Part shown: positions 1 to 9,977 of the stretch, piece by piece
How positions within the stretch are numbered: the stretch's first letter is position 1
Layout of the letters: each line of letters starts with the position of its first letter
Source: Phlegmacium glaucopus
Lineage: Eukaryota; Basidiomycota; Agaricomycetes; Agaricales; Cortinariaceae
Length of the DNA: 64,000 nt
Direction: 5' to 3'
Assembly (NCBI GenBank): GCA_015039465.1
Contig: MU130378.1
Span: 1,058,570 to 1,122,569 of the forward strand
Notes under the pieces: model-generated
The model's database searches: none
What the model saw: only the letters and a program-made list of their open reading frames with translations
What the model was told of the DNA's origin: nothing
Translations under genes and position numbers: made by a program

Positions 1-360
1 GCGCGTTTTTTTAGAGGACCACCGTTTGCGACCTAGCTCTTCCGCCTCTTTGACCTTGAGATAAATATTGTGTCTCGAGCGTGAACCTTCATAGTCACGC
101 ATGCGGCGCACGAACCCTTCGCCATTTTCAGCGATGCTCCCAGAATGCTGATGAACGCAAACGAATTAACTCAGTAAGGTTCTCTTTACGGGACATAGAT
201 TGGTTGACAGAGTTGCGGGTGTGAGGGAAACGAGGTTTTACAGGAAAATGTTGACCCCCTGACGCTGTATTTCGTCTGATGTGAGGCAGACATGGCTCAA
301 GAGACATTTCAGAGGAACTGGGTAGCAGATATATGTGCCAGCGAGAACAAGCAGGGTATT
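1..360 (-). other. possible partial coding region at left edge, unidentified
   Basis: Read on the minus strand, the first ~140 bases give an open, charged reading frame (GEGFVRRMRDYEGSRSRHNI and onward) that runs off the window edge. It is preceded by a plausible intron acceptor near position 152. Further upstream on the same strand (to about 360) two frames remain open without an obvious start codon. I do not recognise the protein. Amino-acid composition looks coding-like, but no splice model joins the parts cleanly. It could be the 3' part of an unknown gene, or a decayed repeat copy like its neighbours. Confidence 0.25.
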
Positions 361-469
361 GAATTGTGTAAAAACTTTGTGTTTCACATGATATATGTTT
401 TAAAAGACTAGAATTTCAATTTGCAAGACATATATATCAATAGGTAACCTACAAAATACCACACTTTGA

Positions 470-936
470 TATATACCCCACTTCCAGGCAACTCAGCCAC
501 CTGATGACCACCAAGTACTTCCTGCAGAACACTAATAACTCCAGAATGTGAAAGGACCTCGAAAGAACCGACAGAAGACGACCACTGTGCTCAACTACTT
601 CCAGAGGTAGATAACGGCGACACATGAAGTTGGCAGGGATGTCACCAGTATGGAGAGAAAAGTCATCTAACGAAGTAGGAAGTAAAGGTCCTTCGGAATC
701 GTCTACCTCAGGGCAACTCTTGATGTAATGGCTCCGAACAAGTGTAAACGCGCATCCAGCTTTCGAATGCGATCGCGAGCTGGATTTTCTGTGACAGACG
801 CTTTGATGTCTGCATCTGCGTGGCCTGACGATGTCCTCCTCCGAATTTCATATTCTTGAGACATTCGTAGATCTCAGCTTTCAGGTTCAAGTTGGAGACC
901 ATCTGCGACGGCACAACCTCAGATGCTTTCTCCAAC

Positions 937-940
<4 letters not shown>
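470..940 (-). other. coding-like remnant with frame shifts, unidentified
   Basis: On the minus strand three frames take turns being open and protein-like. One runs from about 935 to 708. A second carries a basic stretch (TENPARDRIRKLDARLHLFG) and then a stop. A third runs through positions ~740-540 and needs a one-base shift to continue (HSGVISVLQEVLGGHQ). Such frame switching without matching splice signals suggests a decayed gene or an unresolved intron model. The upstream end is interrupted by the poly-G tract at 943. No family recognised. Confidence 0.25.

Positions 941-942
<2 letters not shown>

Positions 943-967
<25 letters not shown>
943..967. repeat. poly-G homopolymer, 25 G
   Basis: Uninterrupted run of 25 G on the plus strand. 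It sits at the upstream end of the coding-like remnant on the minus strand. Length is prone to replication slippage and to sequencing error, so the true count is uncertain. Confidence 0.95.
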
Positions 968-969
968 TG

Positions 970-1900
970 CGAGCTACGATCGTCTCGGCGATGGTACCAG
1001 AGCATAGTATCTTGGTAGCAGCGGCATCGTTTTTAGACTATAAGGTCCTTTAGAGCCAATCTCGGCGCGGGCTTGGGGGTGGGTCTCGAATACAAGTGAC
1101 AGATGGAATAGAATGGATCTAACGGCCTTTGAGCTGGACGATCGTGCAAAGAAATCTACCTCCGGGTAGAACATGGCGGCCTTCAGTTCTGGGGAGATCC
1201 AAGAAGTCACGCAGAGGTAGGTCAACTACGAATTCGGGCTGATTGCCCAATTTCTGGGGGACAGCAAACTCAATTTGGTGATGACCAACATCCAGAGGGT
1301 GGGCGGTGTAAGAGGGTTAACTGTAAAGACATTGAAAATGATAACAGGAGAGTTGCGGAGAGGTAAGTTGATGAGGCATCTGAGAGAACAGCTGTGAAAA
1401 TCGACCGAACAACGATGACAATGCTGAAAGCAAGGCAAGATTCTGACTCTAGCCCTGTTTGCCAGTCAAGACCAGACGAGATTTCTCAGAAAATTCGGGG
1501 GTTTGCATGTTGGACCAACATCCAGGATCACGTTGATGGAGAATGATTTGTGGGCAGCCCGGACAGCTTGAACATTCAGACAGTTCTAGCATGACTGACC
1601 TATCCAATTATCAGTCAGGAAGCAATCCATATCACTAAGCACTCAACTTCCCCAATACTCTGATCTCAGATGTTCATCAATCTCTTCTCCGTGCGCAGTG
1701 GAGAAGAACGGCCTCGCCAACACATCAAAGGAAGCTTCGTGCTCATCCAACCATGCTTTCAGAGCAGGAAGAGCAGAGAGCAGGCACAATGGAAGGGCTA
1801 TGGAAGCCTGACAGAAGGTCAGATTAGTTTCAGGCAAAAGCGACATCGAATTCACCTTGGTCCACAACCAATTTCGTAGCCCGCAGTCCATCCGCTTTGA
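970..1900 (-). other. region without a resolvable gene; short coding-like minus-strand pieces
   Basis: Minus-strand pieces at ~974-1225, ~1200-1300 (frame reading DVGHHQIEFAVPQKLGNQPE) and 1643-1891 (ending HLRSEYWGS then a stop) look protein-like. They lie in different frames and I could not join them with convincing introns. No domain recognised. Either a multi-exon gene of unknown type or a degenerate one. Confidence 0.2.
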
Positions 1901-2013
1901 CCAGAGATTAGTTCATGACCAATGCAACTGGCATAGCAGATTGAGTGGAAGTATTGCGACGTGTGTAATGGTGTAATATACAATGTGATGTAATCATGTG
2001 TTACAAACCAACC

Positions 2014-2773
2014 TCAGACCCCAGTCGTACATCCAATCTCATGACAAATTGCTACTTTGCGAGCCCTAACAGCATTTGGGACCGGTAGGTTATAGCCAAC
2101 CAAGTAAGCAGTAGCCTCTGGCCCTGTCAACATACGAATAGCTACAATGTCTACGAGGGCAGGGAGGTTATGCTAAAAAATTAGATTAATTAATTGATGG
2201 ATAGGTAAAAGTGAAGAGAAACACACTGGGGGATCTGTCGGGAGAACTCCATTGGCAAAGGGAATGACTTGGAATGGGCGAGAACGCCCATCACCAGAGA
2301 GAAGATTATATGTCTGATTTCGCATCATCAGAGCAAAGATATAGCCAGGTAAGTGAATTTCAACTCACCATGGATGTAATACGTGTCAGGGGAGCCAAAC
2401 CTGCAGCCAAACCTGCAGCTAGGGCCGGTCCAAACCACTGAGGTTGACCAGCCTGAGCTGTTATCCAATGCATGAGCAATGACTTGATTTAAGTTGATTA
2501 AGCAAGACATGAATAGCATACCACCAGCATGTTGTGTGGTAATAGCGGTTTGGTAGAGAACCCCTCGTCCAACATCATCCTTAGTAGCAATGCCTACCTC
2601 TGAAATGGGGTAAGAACAACAGTCACTGATGAAAAGGTAAGTGTACCGCGGCTGACAAGTAATCGCTTGTTGTATGCAACAGCGTTACAGATATCGGTGA
2701 GTGTAGCTGGATCTTGGGGTGGGGGAGGTAGTTCAGTGTGCCCTGCAGGCGGATTGGGGAGTGCAATGGGCAT
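2014..2773 (-). CDS. Mug135-like C-terminal domain protein
   Basis: Five short exons join in frame: 2647-2773, 2522-2599, 2369-2457, 2227-2313 and 2014-2172. They give a predicted protein of 179 residues. It starts MPIALPNPPAGHTELPPPP, has an Ala/Leu-rich middle (WFGPALAAGLAAGLAPLTR), and a conserved-looking C-terminal half (SGDGRSRPFQVIPFANG, then DPPHNLPALVDIVAIR and LVGYNLPVP). This layout matches a family of small proteins annotated in Agaricomycete genomes as Mug135-like, named after a fission yeast meiotically upregulated gene. Function is unknown. The family is often multicopy in these fungi, which fits the repeat-rich surroundings. All introns are GT-AG and 47-64 bp long, and all phases agree, so the gene appears intact. 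Family name is from memory of the pattern. Confidence 0.65.
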
Positions 2774-3140
2774 TTCTAAAGAACGAGAGAAAACACTTTG
2801 ATTCGGTTTAAGGTTAGTCTTTGTTTAGTTGGCATGCTCAACCCGTACCGCAGCGATTCGGACTTTCAACCATCACGTGCATGACCAAACAAACACGACG
2901 CGCCAATTAGTGAGCACGTCGGCTAATCGTAAAATGGATAAATTTGTAGGAAATAATACAAACCGTACGCCGTTCCGATATTTCAAATATCTCCATTTCT
3001 TCCGTTTGTTATTCCCTTATATTCTTTTGTTCTTCACCTATGATCGTAACTAACCACTTTGGTTATATCACATGAATCCGTCACTCTCGGATACTCATTC
3101 GTATCCTCGAGTATATATTTCTCTTTACTTTGTAGTTAGT

Positions 3141-3169
3141 ACCTCAGTCCATTATTTCGAGACTGAGGT
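3141..3169. repeat. short hairpin element
   Basis: Perfect 9-bp inverted arms (ACCTCAGTC at 3141-3149, GACTGAGGT at 3161-3169) around an 11-base loop. The stretch 3146-3167 is repeated directly at 3256-3277 without the outer left arm. Part of an AT-rich gene-free region (2774-3361). Confidence 0.8.
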
Positions 3170-3217
3170 TAGTACTCTTTATATTCTACTATCGAATATC
3201 TCATTAACTATCCAATA

Positions 3218-3242
3218 GTTGTACTGTTTCAATAGGTACAAC
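3218..3242. repeat. second hairpin element with a direct duplicate downstream
   Basis: 7-bp inverted arms (GTTGTAC at 3218-3224, GTACAAC at 3236-3242). The segment 3218-3234 (GTTGTACTGTTTCAATA) recurs at 3277-3293, directly joined to the second copy of the neighbouring repeat. The two duplicated units therefore sit in tandem and look like a small local rearrangement or a MITE-like remnant. Confidence 0.75.
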
Positions 3243-3361
3243 TTATATGAATATTAGTCCATTATTTCGAGACTGAGTTGTACTGTTTCAATAAAATTTT
3301 CACCTGCATTGCTAGTAGCTACTCTATCTATACAAAATATATCTTATGTTCATATAATTAA

Positions 3362-3562
3362 ATGGACCCTCCAATTGCTGCTCCCAATACCTCCTCGTCT
3401 CATACAGTCTACACTACAGCCTCTGGAAGAGCACTAGTACGCCAAATTCTGTCCCAATCTGAGTCTGTCGCCATTGAACCACATGATTATCAATGTGAAG
3501 GAATATGTCGGGCACTGGATGGTGATGATGTTATTGCCACAATGGCAACAGGTGCAGGGAAA
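3362..3562 (+). pseudogene. truncated RecQ/DEAD-like helicase N-terminal fragment
   Basis: An ATG at 3362 opens a frame that reads through a helicase Q-like segment (EPHDYQCEGICRALDGDDVI) and into motif I, the ATP-binding P-loop (MATGAGK). It then loses similarity immediately after the lysine, where the next residue should be Thr or Ser. Only about 66 residues of the helicase remain, and motifs Ia-VI are absent. Downstream the plus frame continues briefly in non-homologous sequence and stops at 3631. Full-length helicases of this type are a multicopy, mobile-element-associated family in mushrooms. This copy appears cut by insertion or recombination near 3560. Confidence 0.6.
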
Positions 3563-3861
3563 ATTGAATCAAGTTTGTCTCGGACTGTCTTGCGTTTTTT
3601 GGAGGGAGGTTCGGCTTGCTTAAGGGAATGAAGTACGTCGGCAAGTGGTTCATTTTCTTTCCGACATTTTGAGCCCCGATTATGAGACAGAATAGGGGTG
3701 GATGGGTTTGTTGAAGTTCGCAAAGGTGTCTTGAAGCAATAAGTGTCAGGGGCTGAGTGTGTGAGGAAATTATGAGTATTATAAGGAGAAGGGGTTGGAA
3801 AGCTAGGCTTATTGAATGGTGTGGCTGGTGAGGCCTCGAGGTTGAACGAGTTGAAGCTCAT
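3560..3861 (-). pseudogene. fragment of a repetitive-gene N-terminus, opposite strand
   Basis: On the minus strand an ATG at 3861 (MSFNSFNLEASPATPFNK) leads through a Ser/Pro/Thr-rich stretch to a basic patch (SKKRKTVRDKLDSIF). The frame then runs into the reverse complement of the helicase fragment. An upstream in-frame ATG at 3924 also exists. The layout resembles N-termini of large repetitive genes in Agaricomycetes, where a basic patch precedes a short conserved helix, but I cannot name the family. It abuts the helicase fragment tail to tail, so at least one is truncated. Confidence 0.35.
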
Positions 3862-3924
3862 CGCGATTGAGTTCGATCGAGGATTCTTGGTTGATAGTGG
3901 CCCATCCGTAAAAGGAAAATACAC

Positions 3925-4406
3925 GTGATTTATAGCGAAATCGCTACGGGCGCGCGTGAAATCAGACTACATATGGGTGACAAATATTAAATTCTAAAAA
4001 GAGCCCATTACGTCAGGCTGGCTACGGGAGACTAGTTTAAGGTTAACAAATAGTAACAAATAATAATGAGTAAAAACTACTGCGAAATCCCTTTTCTCTG
4101 AGAAAAGGGGGGGGGGGGGGGGGGGGGGGTTGATTAAAAGCTTGTTGCGAAACCCTGATTTCTCTGGGAGGGGTTGAGGCTTGAGCTTGGCAAGCCACTT
4201 GTTCATTATTACTGATTCCATTCCATTACACAAGCAGTAAACCACAATAGCATCCATTCCGATAATAAATCAACCTCGTGTTTGATTTAAAGCTTTCCTA
4301 AAGACACATGAGGCTCAGTAGAAGACCATGAGCTGCTAACATTACCGCTATTGAACCGTCTTTGCTTTTCAAGCCCTTTTCAATTCCATCGGGGATCTTC
4401 CTGGTA
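3925..4406. other. gene-free stretch with hairpin and poly-G tract
   Basis: No supported gene. Contains a perfect 10-bp palindrome with a one-base loop (4089-4109, CCCTTTTCTC/GAGAAAAGGG) that leads straight into the poly-G tract. An imperfect direct repeat of the left flank follows the tract (GCGAAATCCC near 4082, GCGAAACCCT near 4147). Confidence 0.6.
4107..4129. repeat. poly-G homopolymer, 23 G
   Basis: Run of 23 G growing out of the right arm of the palindrome at 4089-4109. Exact length is unreliable in any assembly. Second such tract within 3.2 kb. Confidence 0.9.
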
Positions 4407-7282
4407 TCAGACTTGCATCAAAATATACCAATAAGCATAACCACCAACCTCGTTCAATAACATTTTCCCGACGAATTCTAGCCTGTTTCGTAGTGTATCA
4501 AAGTATGGACGCGTCAGAATTCCATTGCCGGCGCCAAGTAATTTGCGTAAGGCAAGTCCCAGATTCGTCGTCCATGGAGAGCAGATAAGACGATGACCTG
4601 TAGCAGATTGGTCTGAGAACAGGCTCTAGGTCCGAGAAGGAACTCACGTGTTGAGGTTTGTGATGATGTTACCAACTTCGTCAACGCTCTGCAAAGGATT
4701 GGAGAAATCAGTAACGCAAGTTGCTCCTCTTCTTCTTTCAGGTCATGGTTGATGATTGCAGTCAGCACGTCACGAAATACGTCCCAAGATTCGTGACAAA
4801 TGAGTGGGTCATATAATTGATCACTCGCAAGAAGATATTGGGCGAATGTACCTGCCAAGAGATAAATGTTTGAGAATTTCAAGACTTTTTGCATGACGTA
4901 CATGATGCTATCATGTTCCGCCGTTTTTTTGAAGGCATTGCCAGGTTCCAAAGACTGTCATAGTGATTCTCAGATAACGTTTTAGTTGACACGATGGTCA
5001 TGAATACTGAGAGGGCAACGAGAAGCGAGTCCTGAAGCACTTGAGCCTGAAATGAATCCGGTCCCTCTAGTTTTAACAGCCTGACCAGTGCGCTAAGATA
5101 TGAAGAAATTATTCCTTGTAGTGTTCCATTCTTGATATCTGTGTGCAGAAGTAAGGTTGAAAATCCAAGGAGATGTTTGCCGGCTTGGACTCCGTGATCA
5201 TATTCGACACCGTTATCTCGTGAGCCAGAGATATGGCTTTGATATAAATAATCTTGGTTGGCCTTCTGATGATCAAGGGACCTGTAAACACACCTTAGAG
5301 ACTGCCTCGTCGCTGTGCCAAATTGAAGTAGCTGCATGGTTATGTAACTTTTATGGCCTTACCTTCATCTAACCGAGGTAAAAATTTCCCCGAATCTTCT
5401 CGCAGTATAACCTGGAGCTCAGTTCTGAGAGAACTCGGTTGTACCATGGTCAACGCTTCTACCATTAAGCTTTTTACTGTAGAGGGGTTCGGAACATGAT
5501 TTGAATCAAGTTCACAGTGAACGTACCGAAGTTATCTTCCTCCGATATTTCAAGAGGGAGAAATAATGAAAATATGCATCGGCTGTATTCTGGTATGCGA
5601 CGCTCGATCACAGGATCTGGGCAGATGGCATTGGCTTCCAGAAACTGGACAACGGCCCAACACAATTTAACCAGCACTCTGTGTGTTGCCAATGGAGATT
5701 CCTTCCTATTCTCGAACGAAAAGCCGGCAGAGTGTAAATCATATTGCAGGAGATTCTAAGATTGACATTAGTGTTCTCATTCCGTTCATGTCTAGTTGAT
5801 AGCATACCGACACCATTCCAGTTGATGCCCCACAATCTTGGAACAAAACGGCACGGAAATCGATCCCGAAAATCGTGCGATGTATAGTGAGATCCAATCC
5901 AGGAAAGAAGGGCGAGTTCAGGTGATAAAGCCAAGTTGTTGTCTAGATCACGTTAACTACGTGAATTTTATGCCGATAACACAGATATACCAACCACTGA
6001 CCACAGCACGTAGGTATTCGGAATTTGCAACCCGAAAGTCATCCCAAGTCGACCAGCTCCAAGGCACCACACTTCCCCATCGTAATAAAATTGTTTGAGG
6101 TACATCAAGATTTTCAGGTGGTGTACGACTCGCGGCATCATTGGCTGTTGTCCTGATGAGCTCGAGGAGGTAGCCATAGCCGTCTGGTCGCAGGTTTGGC
6201 GGCCCAATAACGGCTAAGTTGCGGCTTTTGACCTCACTATCCACCATCTTAGCATGTCAAATCGACAATTTATCAACAAGATAGCGGACACGTTATAGAA
6301 AACCAACCGCAAACAGAGAAATTAACAAGGCCGCGTTGATTCTCCCCTGAATGGTGACAGGGGAACCTGAGAGCAAGGGTTTCTGAGTAGATAGATGTTT
6401 TGCGCCGAGGTATATATTTGTTAAAACGTCAGCCGGCAGTGGGCTGGAAAGAGTTTAACTATCGTCTTATTATCTGAACGGCTTTTAAAAGTCACCTATC
6501 ATGATCCCATGGGTCAGACTTTGTTCCTTCAAGCTGGGGTCCAATTACGTAGACAGCAAAGAGTAAACAGAGCGCCATGCGTTTTGCGGCGGGCGAATAG
6601 TTGCTTGAGCCGACTACCAAGGCCAATTTATGCCATTTATCTACGCATGTAAAGCATTAGCACGTCTTTTCGCTTAAGGAGAGTCTTGCCTGGCAACTGG
6701 GTAGCCGCTCGAATGGAGTCATGTCGCTTTTGCAGCCTTATAGTTTCCGAAACGCCTTGATCGAAGAATTGGACTTCGGAAGCAGCCGTAGCAACAACCA
6801 CAGTCGAGAAGCTTAGGCTTGCCAGAAGGACGTCAACCCAAGTAACCAGTGTCGAGTGTAAGGACTTTGCGTTGGTTTGAGAAGCAGCATTCAGGTAAAA
6901 TTGTCGGTATTCAAATAATTTATTTAAGAATGTCGGTTTCACTAAGGTTCGGGTTGGAATGATTTTGGCATCAAGTGTGATCCCAGGTAATTGACATACC
7001 GAGCAATGCAAAAGTAGTTAGAATCTCCAGCGTATCGGCATCATTTTTCAAACGACAGAATATACCGTCTACAAAACGGATAAGGGTGCTTGAAGCAGCC
7101 TCAATCTCCTCATGCCGGAAGGGCGTCAGTGGTTGATTAAGTAGGGTTTGGATTACTTGCGAAATGGTTGCTGGCTGAGGTGATTCTGGACTTGCGGTGA
7201 AGGCAGGGTGTGATAGTATGTCTTCAGGATTAGCTAGAACTGACCCTTCGGAATCAGATTCGGTGTCGCTATTATCTGCCAT
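4407..7282 (-). CDS. ARM/HEAT-like protein, possibly YAP/ALF4/glomulin type
   Basis: A multi-exon minus-strand gene. The first exon starts at 7282 with an acidic N-terminus (MADNSDTESDSEGSVLANPE). Later exons are rich in amphipathic Leu-rich helices: MALCLLFAVYVIGPQL near 6590, LLRWGSVVPWSWSTWDDFR near 6060, LATHRVLVKLCWAVVQFLE near 5660, and a block at 4980-5280. The last exon has a stop at 4407-4409 (ending YAYWYILMQV) after an intron at about 4597-4645. The predicted protein is about 600-700 residues. The alternating helices suggest an alpha-solenoid. The LRWGxVVPWxW segment reminds me of fungal proteins grouped with YAP-binding/ALF4/glomulin, but this is a weak recollection. Some internal splice sites (around 6650-6900 and 5300-5400) are uncertain. 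Confidence 0.5.
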
Positions 7283-7455
7283 TTCATATGTCAGGGGAAG
7301 AGAATGCACCGGTGGCAGGGCGAGCTGCTGTTAGGATCAGTAGCTATTACCACTGCTGTCAACGGATGTCCATCAGCGTCGCTTTTTACGGCTTACATCC
7401 CGGGACAGGTATGTCTGTATGTACAATTTAGATTGTATTTGCAATTTTTACCTGC

Positions 7456-8430
7456 CTACAGGCCCTTAATATCTTTGAGAAACGTAGCAATGTTCGTGCT
7501 GCACTCTAAGACTTGGTCGTCTCCTGAAAGAAGCGACTCAAAGGCATCAGATGATTGAGTGGACTACGCAAGGCAGAAGCAAAGCGGGTCAATGAATTGC
7601 CTAATGATGATATATTCGAACGACGGACTGTCACATTGCAAAATGTCAAATCTTCCCATCGTTCTTCTTCCTCAACGCGAATGATATGGAGCATTTCTCT
7701 GCGTACGGTCGACAGGCTGCCTTGTCCACCTAATCCACTTTGATCGTCAGATTTCCGAGCAGATACATGGACTTCTTTCGCCTCTCCGGCTGCCTTTTTC
7801 TCCTTTTTGGGGGCTACAGCTGGAGCAATCTCATCCGGGTCGGGGGGCGGACCGTCATCGGAATCCGAGTCTGAACCAGCGCCTCTAGTTCGTTTATTTT
7901 TACGGGAGAGAATGTCCAAATACGTTAGCGTCGGCCGGAACTGGTGGGTTTCGCTTATAGGATGTAGATGTAGTTTGCCTAAAACCATGAGCCAAATCGA
8001 ACATGTAGCCATCTAACTCACCGTCTCGAACGATGCCTAAGACTTGAGCCCCTTTGTTTATAATTTCCTCGCTTTTTAAACGCGTTTCAGATAGGCGAGG
8101 TTCTTCATCTTCACGCGTATTTTCCTTTTTGTCTTGATTCTTTTCTCTGTCATCATCCACACGCGCTGCGCCTAGCTCTTTTGACCTGTCGAGATTGCAG
8201 ACTTCCGTTCGCGTATCGACAGGAACATGAATCTCCAGTCGTCGAGTTTGAGGCTTAATTCGAGCAGTGATACGCTTCCCGCTTAACGAAGCCGATGGTG
8301 GCTCTTGAAGGGGCCTGGTCAGGAGTGGAAATTGATGTATGTGAATATTGGGAGCAAGAACATTAGAAAAATGAATGGGGAGAACAGAGACAAGCTCGTC
8401 ATGTTCCTCAACCAAGTCTAGGTCCGACAT
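7456..8430 (-). CDS. RPC37: DNA-directed RNA polymerase III subunit RPC5 (Rpc37)
   Basis: Three exons (8022-8430, 7635-7978, 7456-7563) join in phase to give 286 residues, close to the 282 of yeast Rpc37. Near the N-terminus comes the Sin-type signature of RPC5: an acidic start, VLPIHFSNVLAPNIHIHQFP, then basic strands with TARIKPQTRRLEIHVPVDTR. The middle has the conserved FRPTLTYLDILSRKNKR. A charged linker and a short C-terminal region follow. In yeast Rpc37 pairs with Rpc53 to form a TFIIF-like module needed for initiation and termination by Pol III. The gene is divergent from the AK6 gene, 95 bp between start codons. The second intron (7564-7634) was chosen because it restores the C-terminal frame (SSDAFESLLSGDDQVLE). 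Confidence 0.85.
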
Positions 8431-8525
8431 AGATAGTCACGACAATGTGTCACGTCACCTTGAGGGCCATTCGACTTTTTGATGACAATCCAAAACCTTC
8501 AGATTCAAAGGCTGCCGCACCCATA

Positions 8526-9163
8526 ATGACAAAAGGACCGGTCATTATCATAACAGGAACTCCAGGAACTGGAAAGTCTTCACATGCACAATTCCTTGTA
8601 AATGAATCGCCGATTCCTCTACAACATATCAATGTGAGCGAATGGGTCAAAGAGCGAGGCTTGTTCGAGGAGTATGACCAGGAATGGCAAAGCTATACTG
8701 TAGATGAAGATAGGGTACGTCTCCAGCTAGTTTTCCCGTATACGTTCAATGCCTACAACAAATCATCAGCTATTGGATGATCTGGAGCCTTTGATCTCGG
8801 ATGGTGGCCTCATCTTGGATTGGCATACCTGTGAGATGTTCCCGGAACGCTGGGCAGATCTAGTTGTCGTACTGCGATGTGATCATGCAAAGATATGGGA
8901 TAGGTTGGAAAAAAGGTTCGCCTTCTTCGCTGGGTTTACATATTATTGTGAGTAAAAAAGCACACAGGGGCTATTCTCTCAAAAAGATTCAAGAAAATAA
9001 CGAGGCAGAGATCATGCAAGTCGTCCTGGAGGAAGCTCGCTCCTCATATCCTGCTGAGATTATTGTGGAATTACAAAGTGACAGTATGGAACAGCTGGAA
9101 GCCAACGTTGCAAGAATTGTGGAGTGGATCTCATTATGGTCAAAAAATCAGGGAAGTAGCTAA
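8526..9163 (+). CDS. FAP7: adenylate kinase isoenzyme 6 homologue (Fap7/CINAP)
   Basis: Three exons (8526-8714, 8770-8915, 8968-9163) encode 176 residues, the usual size for AK6. A P-loop sits near the N-terminus (TGTPGTGKSSHAQ). The conserved INVSEWVKERGL and YDQEWQSYTVDEDR follow. Exon 2 carries DDLEPLI..GGLILDWHTCEMFPERW and exon 3 the GYSLKKIQENNEAEIM helix. Fap7 is an atypical nucleoside kinase and ATPase that acts with Rps14 in late 40S maturation. An in-frame ATG lies upstream at about 8445, but the start at 8526 leaves the usual short lead before the P-loop. Intron 2 has a slightly weak donor (GTTCGC) yet is required to rebuild EKRGYS. Confidence 0.9.
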
Positions 9164-9308
9164 ATGGGAAAAAAATAGTCATCTCTTTCCTGGAACTTTC
9201 TTAAAAAAAAAGTATCCTGAGCATTGACCAAGGAAGGATTCATCAACCGACAAATAATAACCATAGTGTCTATTTTCGAGAGAGGATCCGTCGCGCTGCA
9301 TATTCTCG

Positions 9309-9845
9309 TTATTGATGCATGTAGCAGTCTTCTTGCCTTCTAGATTCCTCACTTTCTCGAACCTATGACGGATCGTTAGAGATGGAATAATATTATAATA
9401 GTAACAGTAGGACATCTTACGCCGCATAATAGGCCCCGTTTGAAGCGCCAGTCTTGCCATTTTCTCTCACTGTGAAGATGATGATGACGAATAAGACTTG
9501 CTATGGGGATGGGATACATACTGAGGCGCAAAAAGGGGGTTATTGTTGATTCCACCAATATCTCTCAACGTCTGGACGGGTGATTATTAAGTTATTCATT
9601 TACCTTCCAACCAGGCGTCTTCTGCAAGAGTCTGATTTGAGATAGTCAGATCAAAGGATGACTTGCCTCATCCTCTCCTGTTATATCTGAGGTTTGGCAA
9701 CAGAGGCTTTCTCTCTTGACGTACTCGAACTTGACGAAGCTGCGCCTTCAGACACCAGTGTCTTCTTGAAGACTGGTGCAAACTCTTTCTGTTCCTCCGA
9801 CTTGGAGCCGCAAGCAGGTCGTTACATTTCGTTTGGTTGCCATAG
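9309..9845 (-). other. unresolved small gene, minus strand
   Basis: Several exon-like pieces can be read between the AK6 3' end and cyclin H. One model ends with DAWLEDVERYWWNQQ and a stop at 9540-9542, using an intron of about 33 bases after position 9604. Another model shifts frame, reads TPGWKTLRDIGGINNN, passes two more introns and stops at 9309-9311 after FAPHERKWQDWRFKRGLL. Upstream, a Ser-rich frame (EGAASSSSSTSREKASVAK) and a possible start at about 9843 (MATKRNV) are visible but do not splice cleanly. I do not recognise the product. A small, probably conserved gene is likely, but its structure needs transcript data. Confidence 0.35.
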
Positions 9846-9977
9846 ACAGAAGTTTGTCGAGCGAAAGGTAAGTGCAATTCAGAGAAATAAATTATTTATA
9901 TACTTGACGCGTTGTTGTGATTTGTGTGTGAACATTGCCGCGTCTATTTATTGCATCTGAGTTTGCATGATCGCGCG

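Noticed and set aside
2829..3053. 74-codon plus-strand ORF
   Set aside because: Lies in the AT-rich leader region of the Mug135-like gene; no homology pattern.
3994..4257. ORF with Pro-run on the minus strand
   Set aside because: The Pro stretch is only the poly-G tract read in reverse; no family pattern or splice context.
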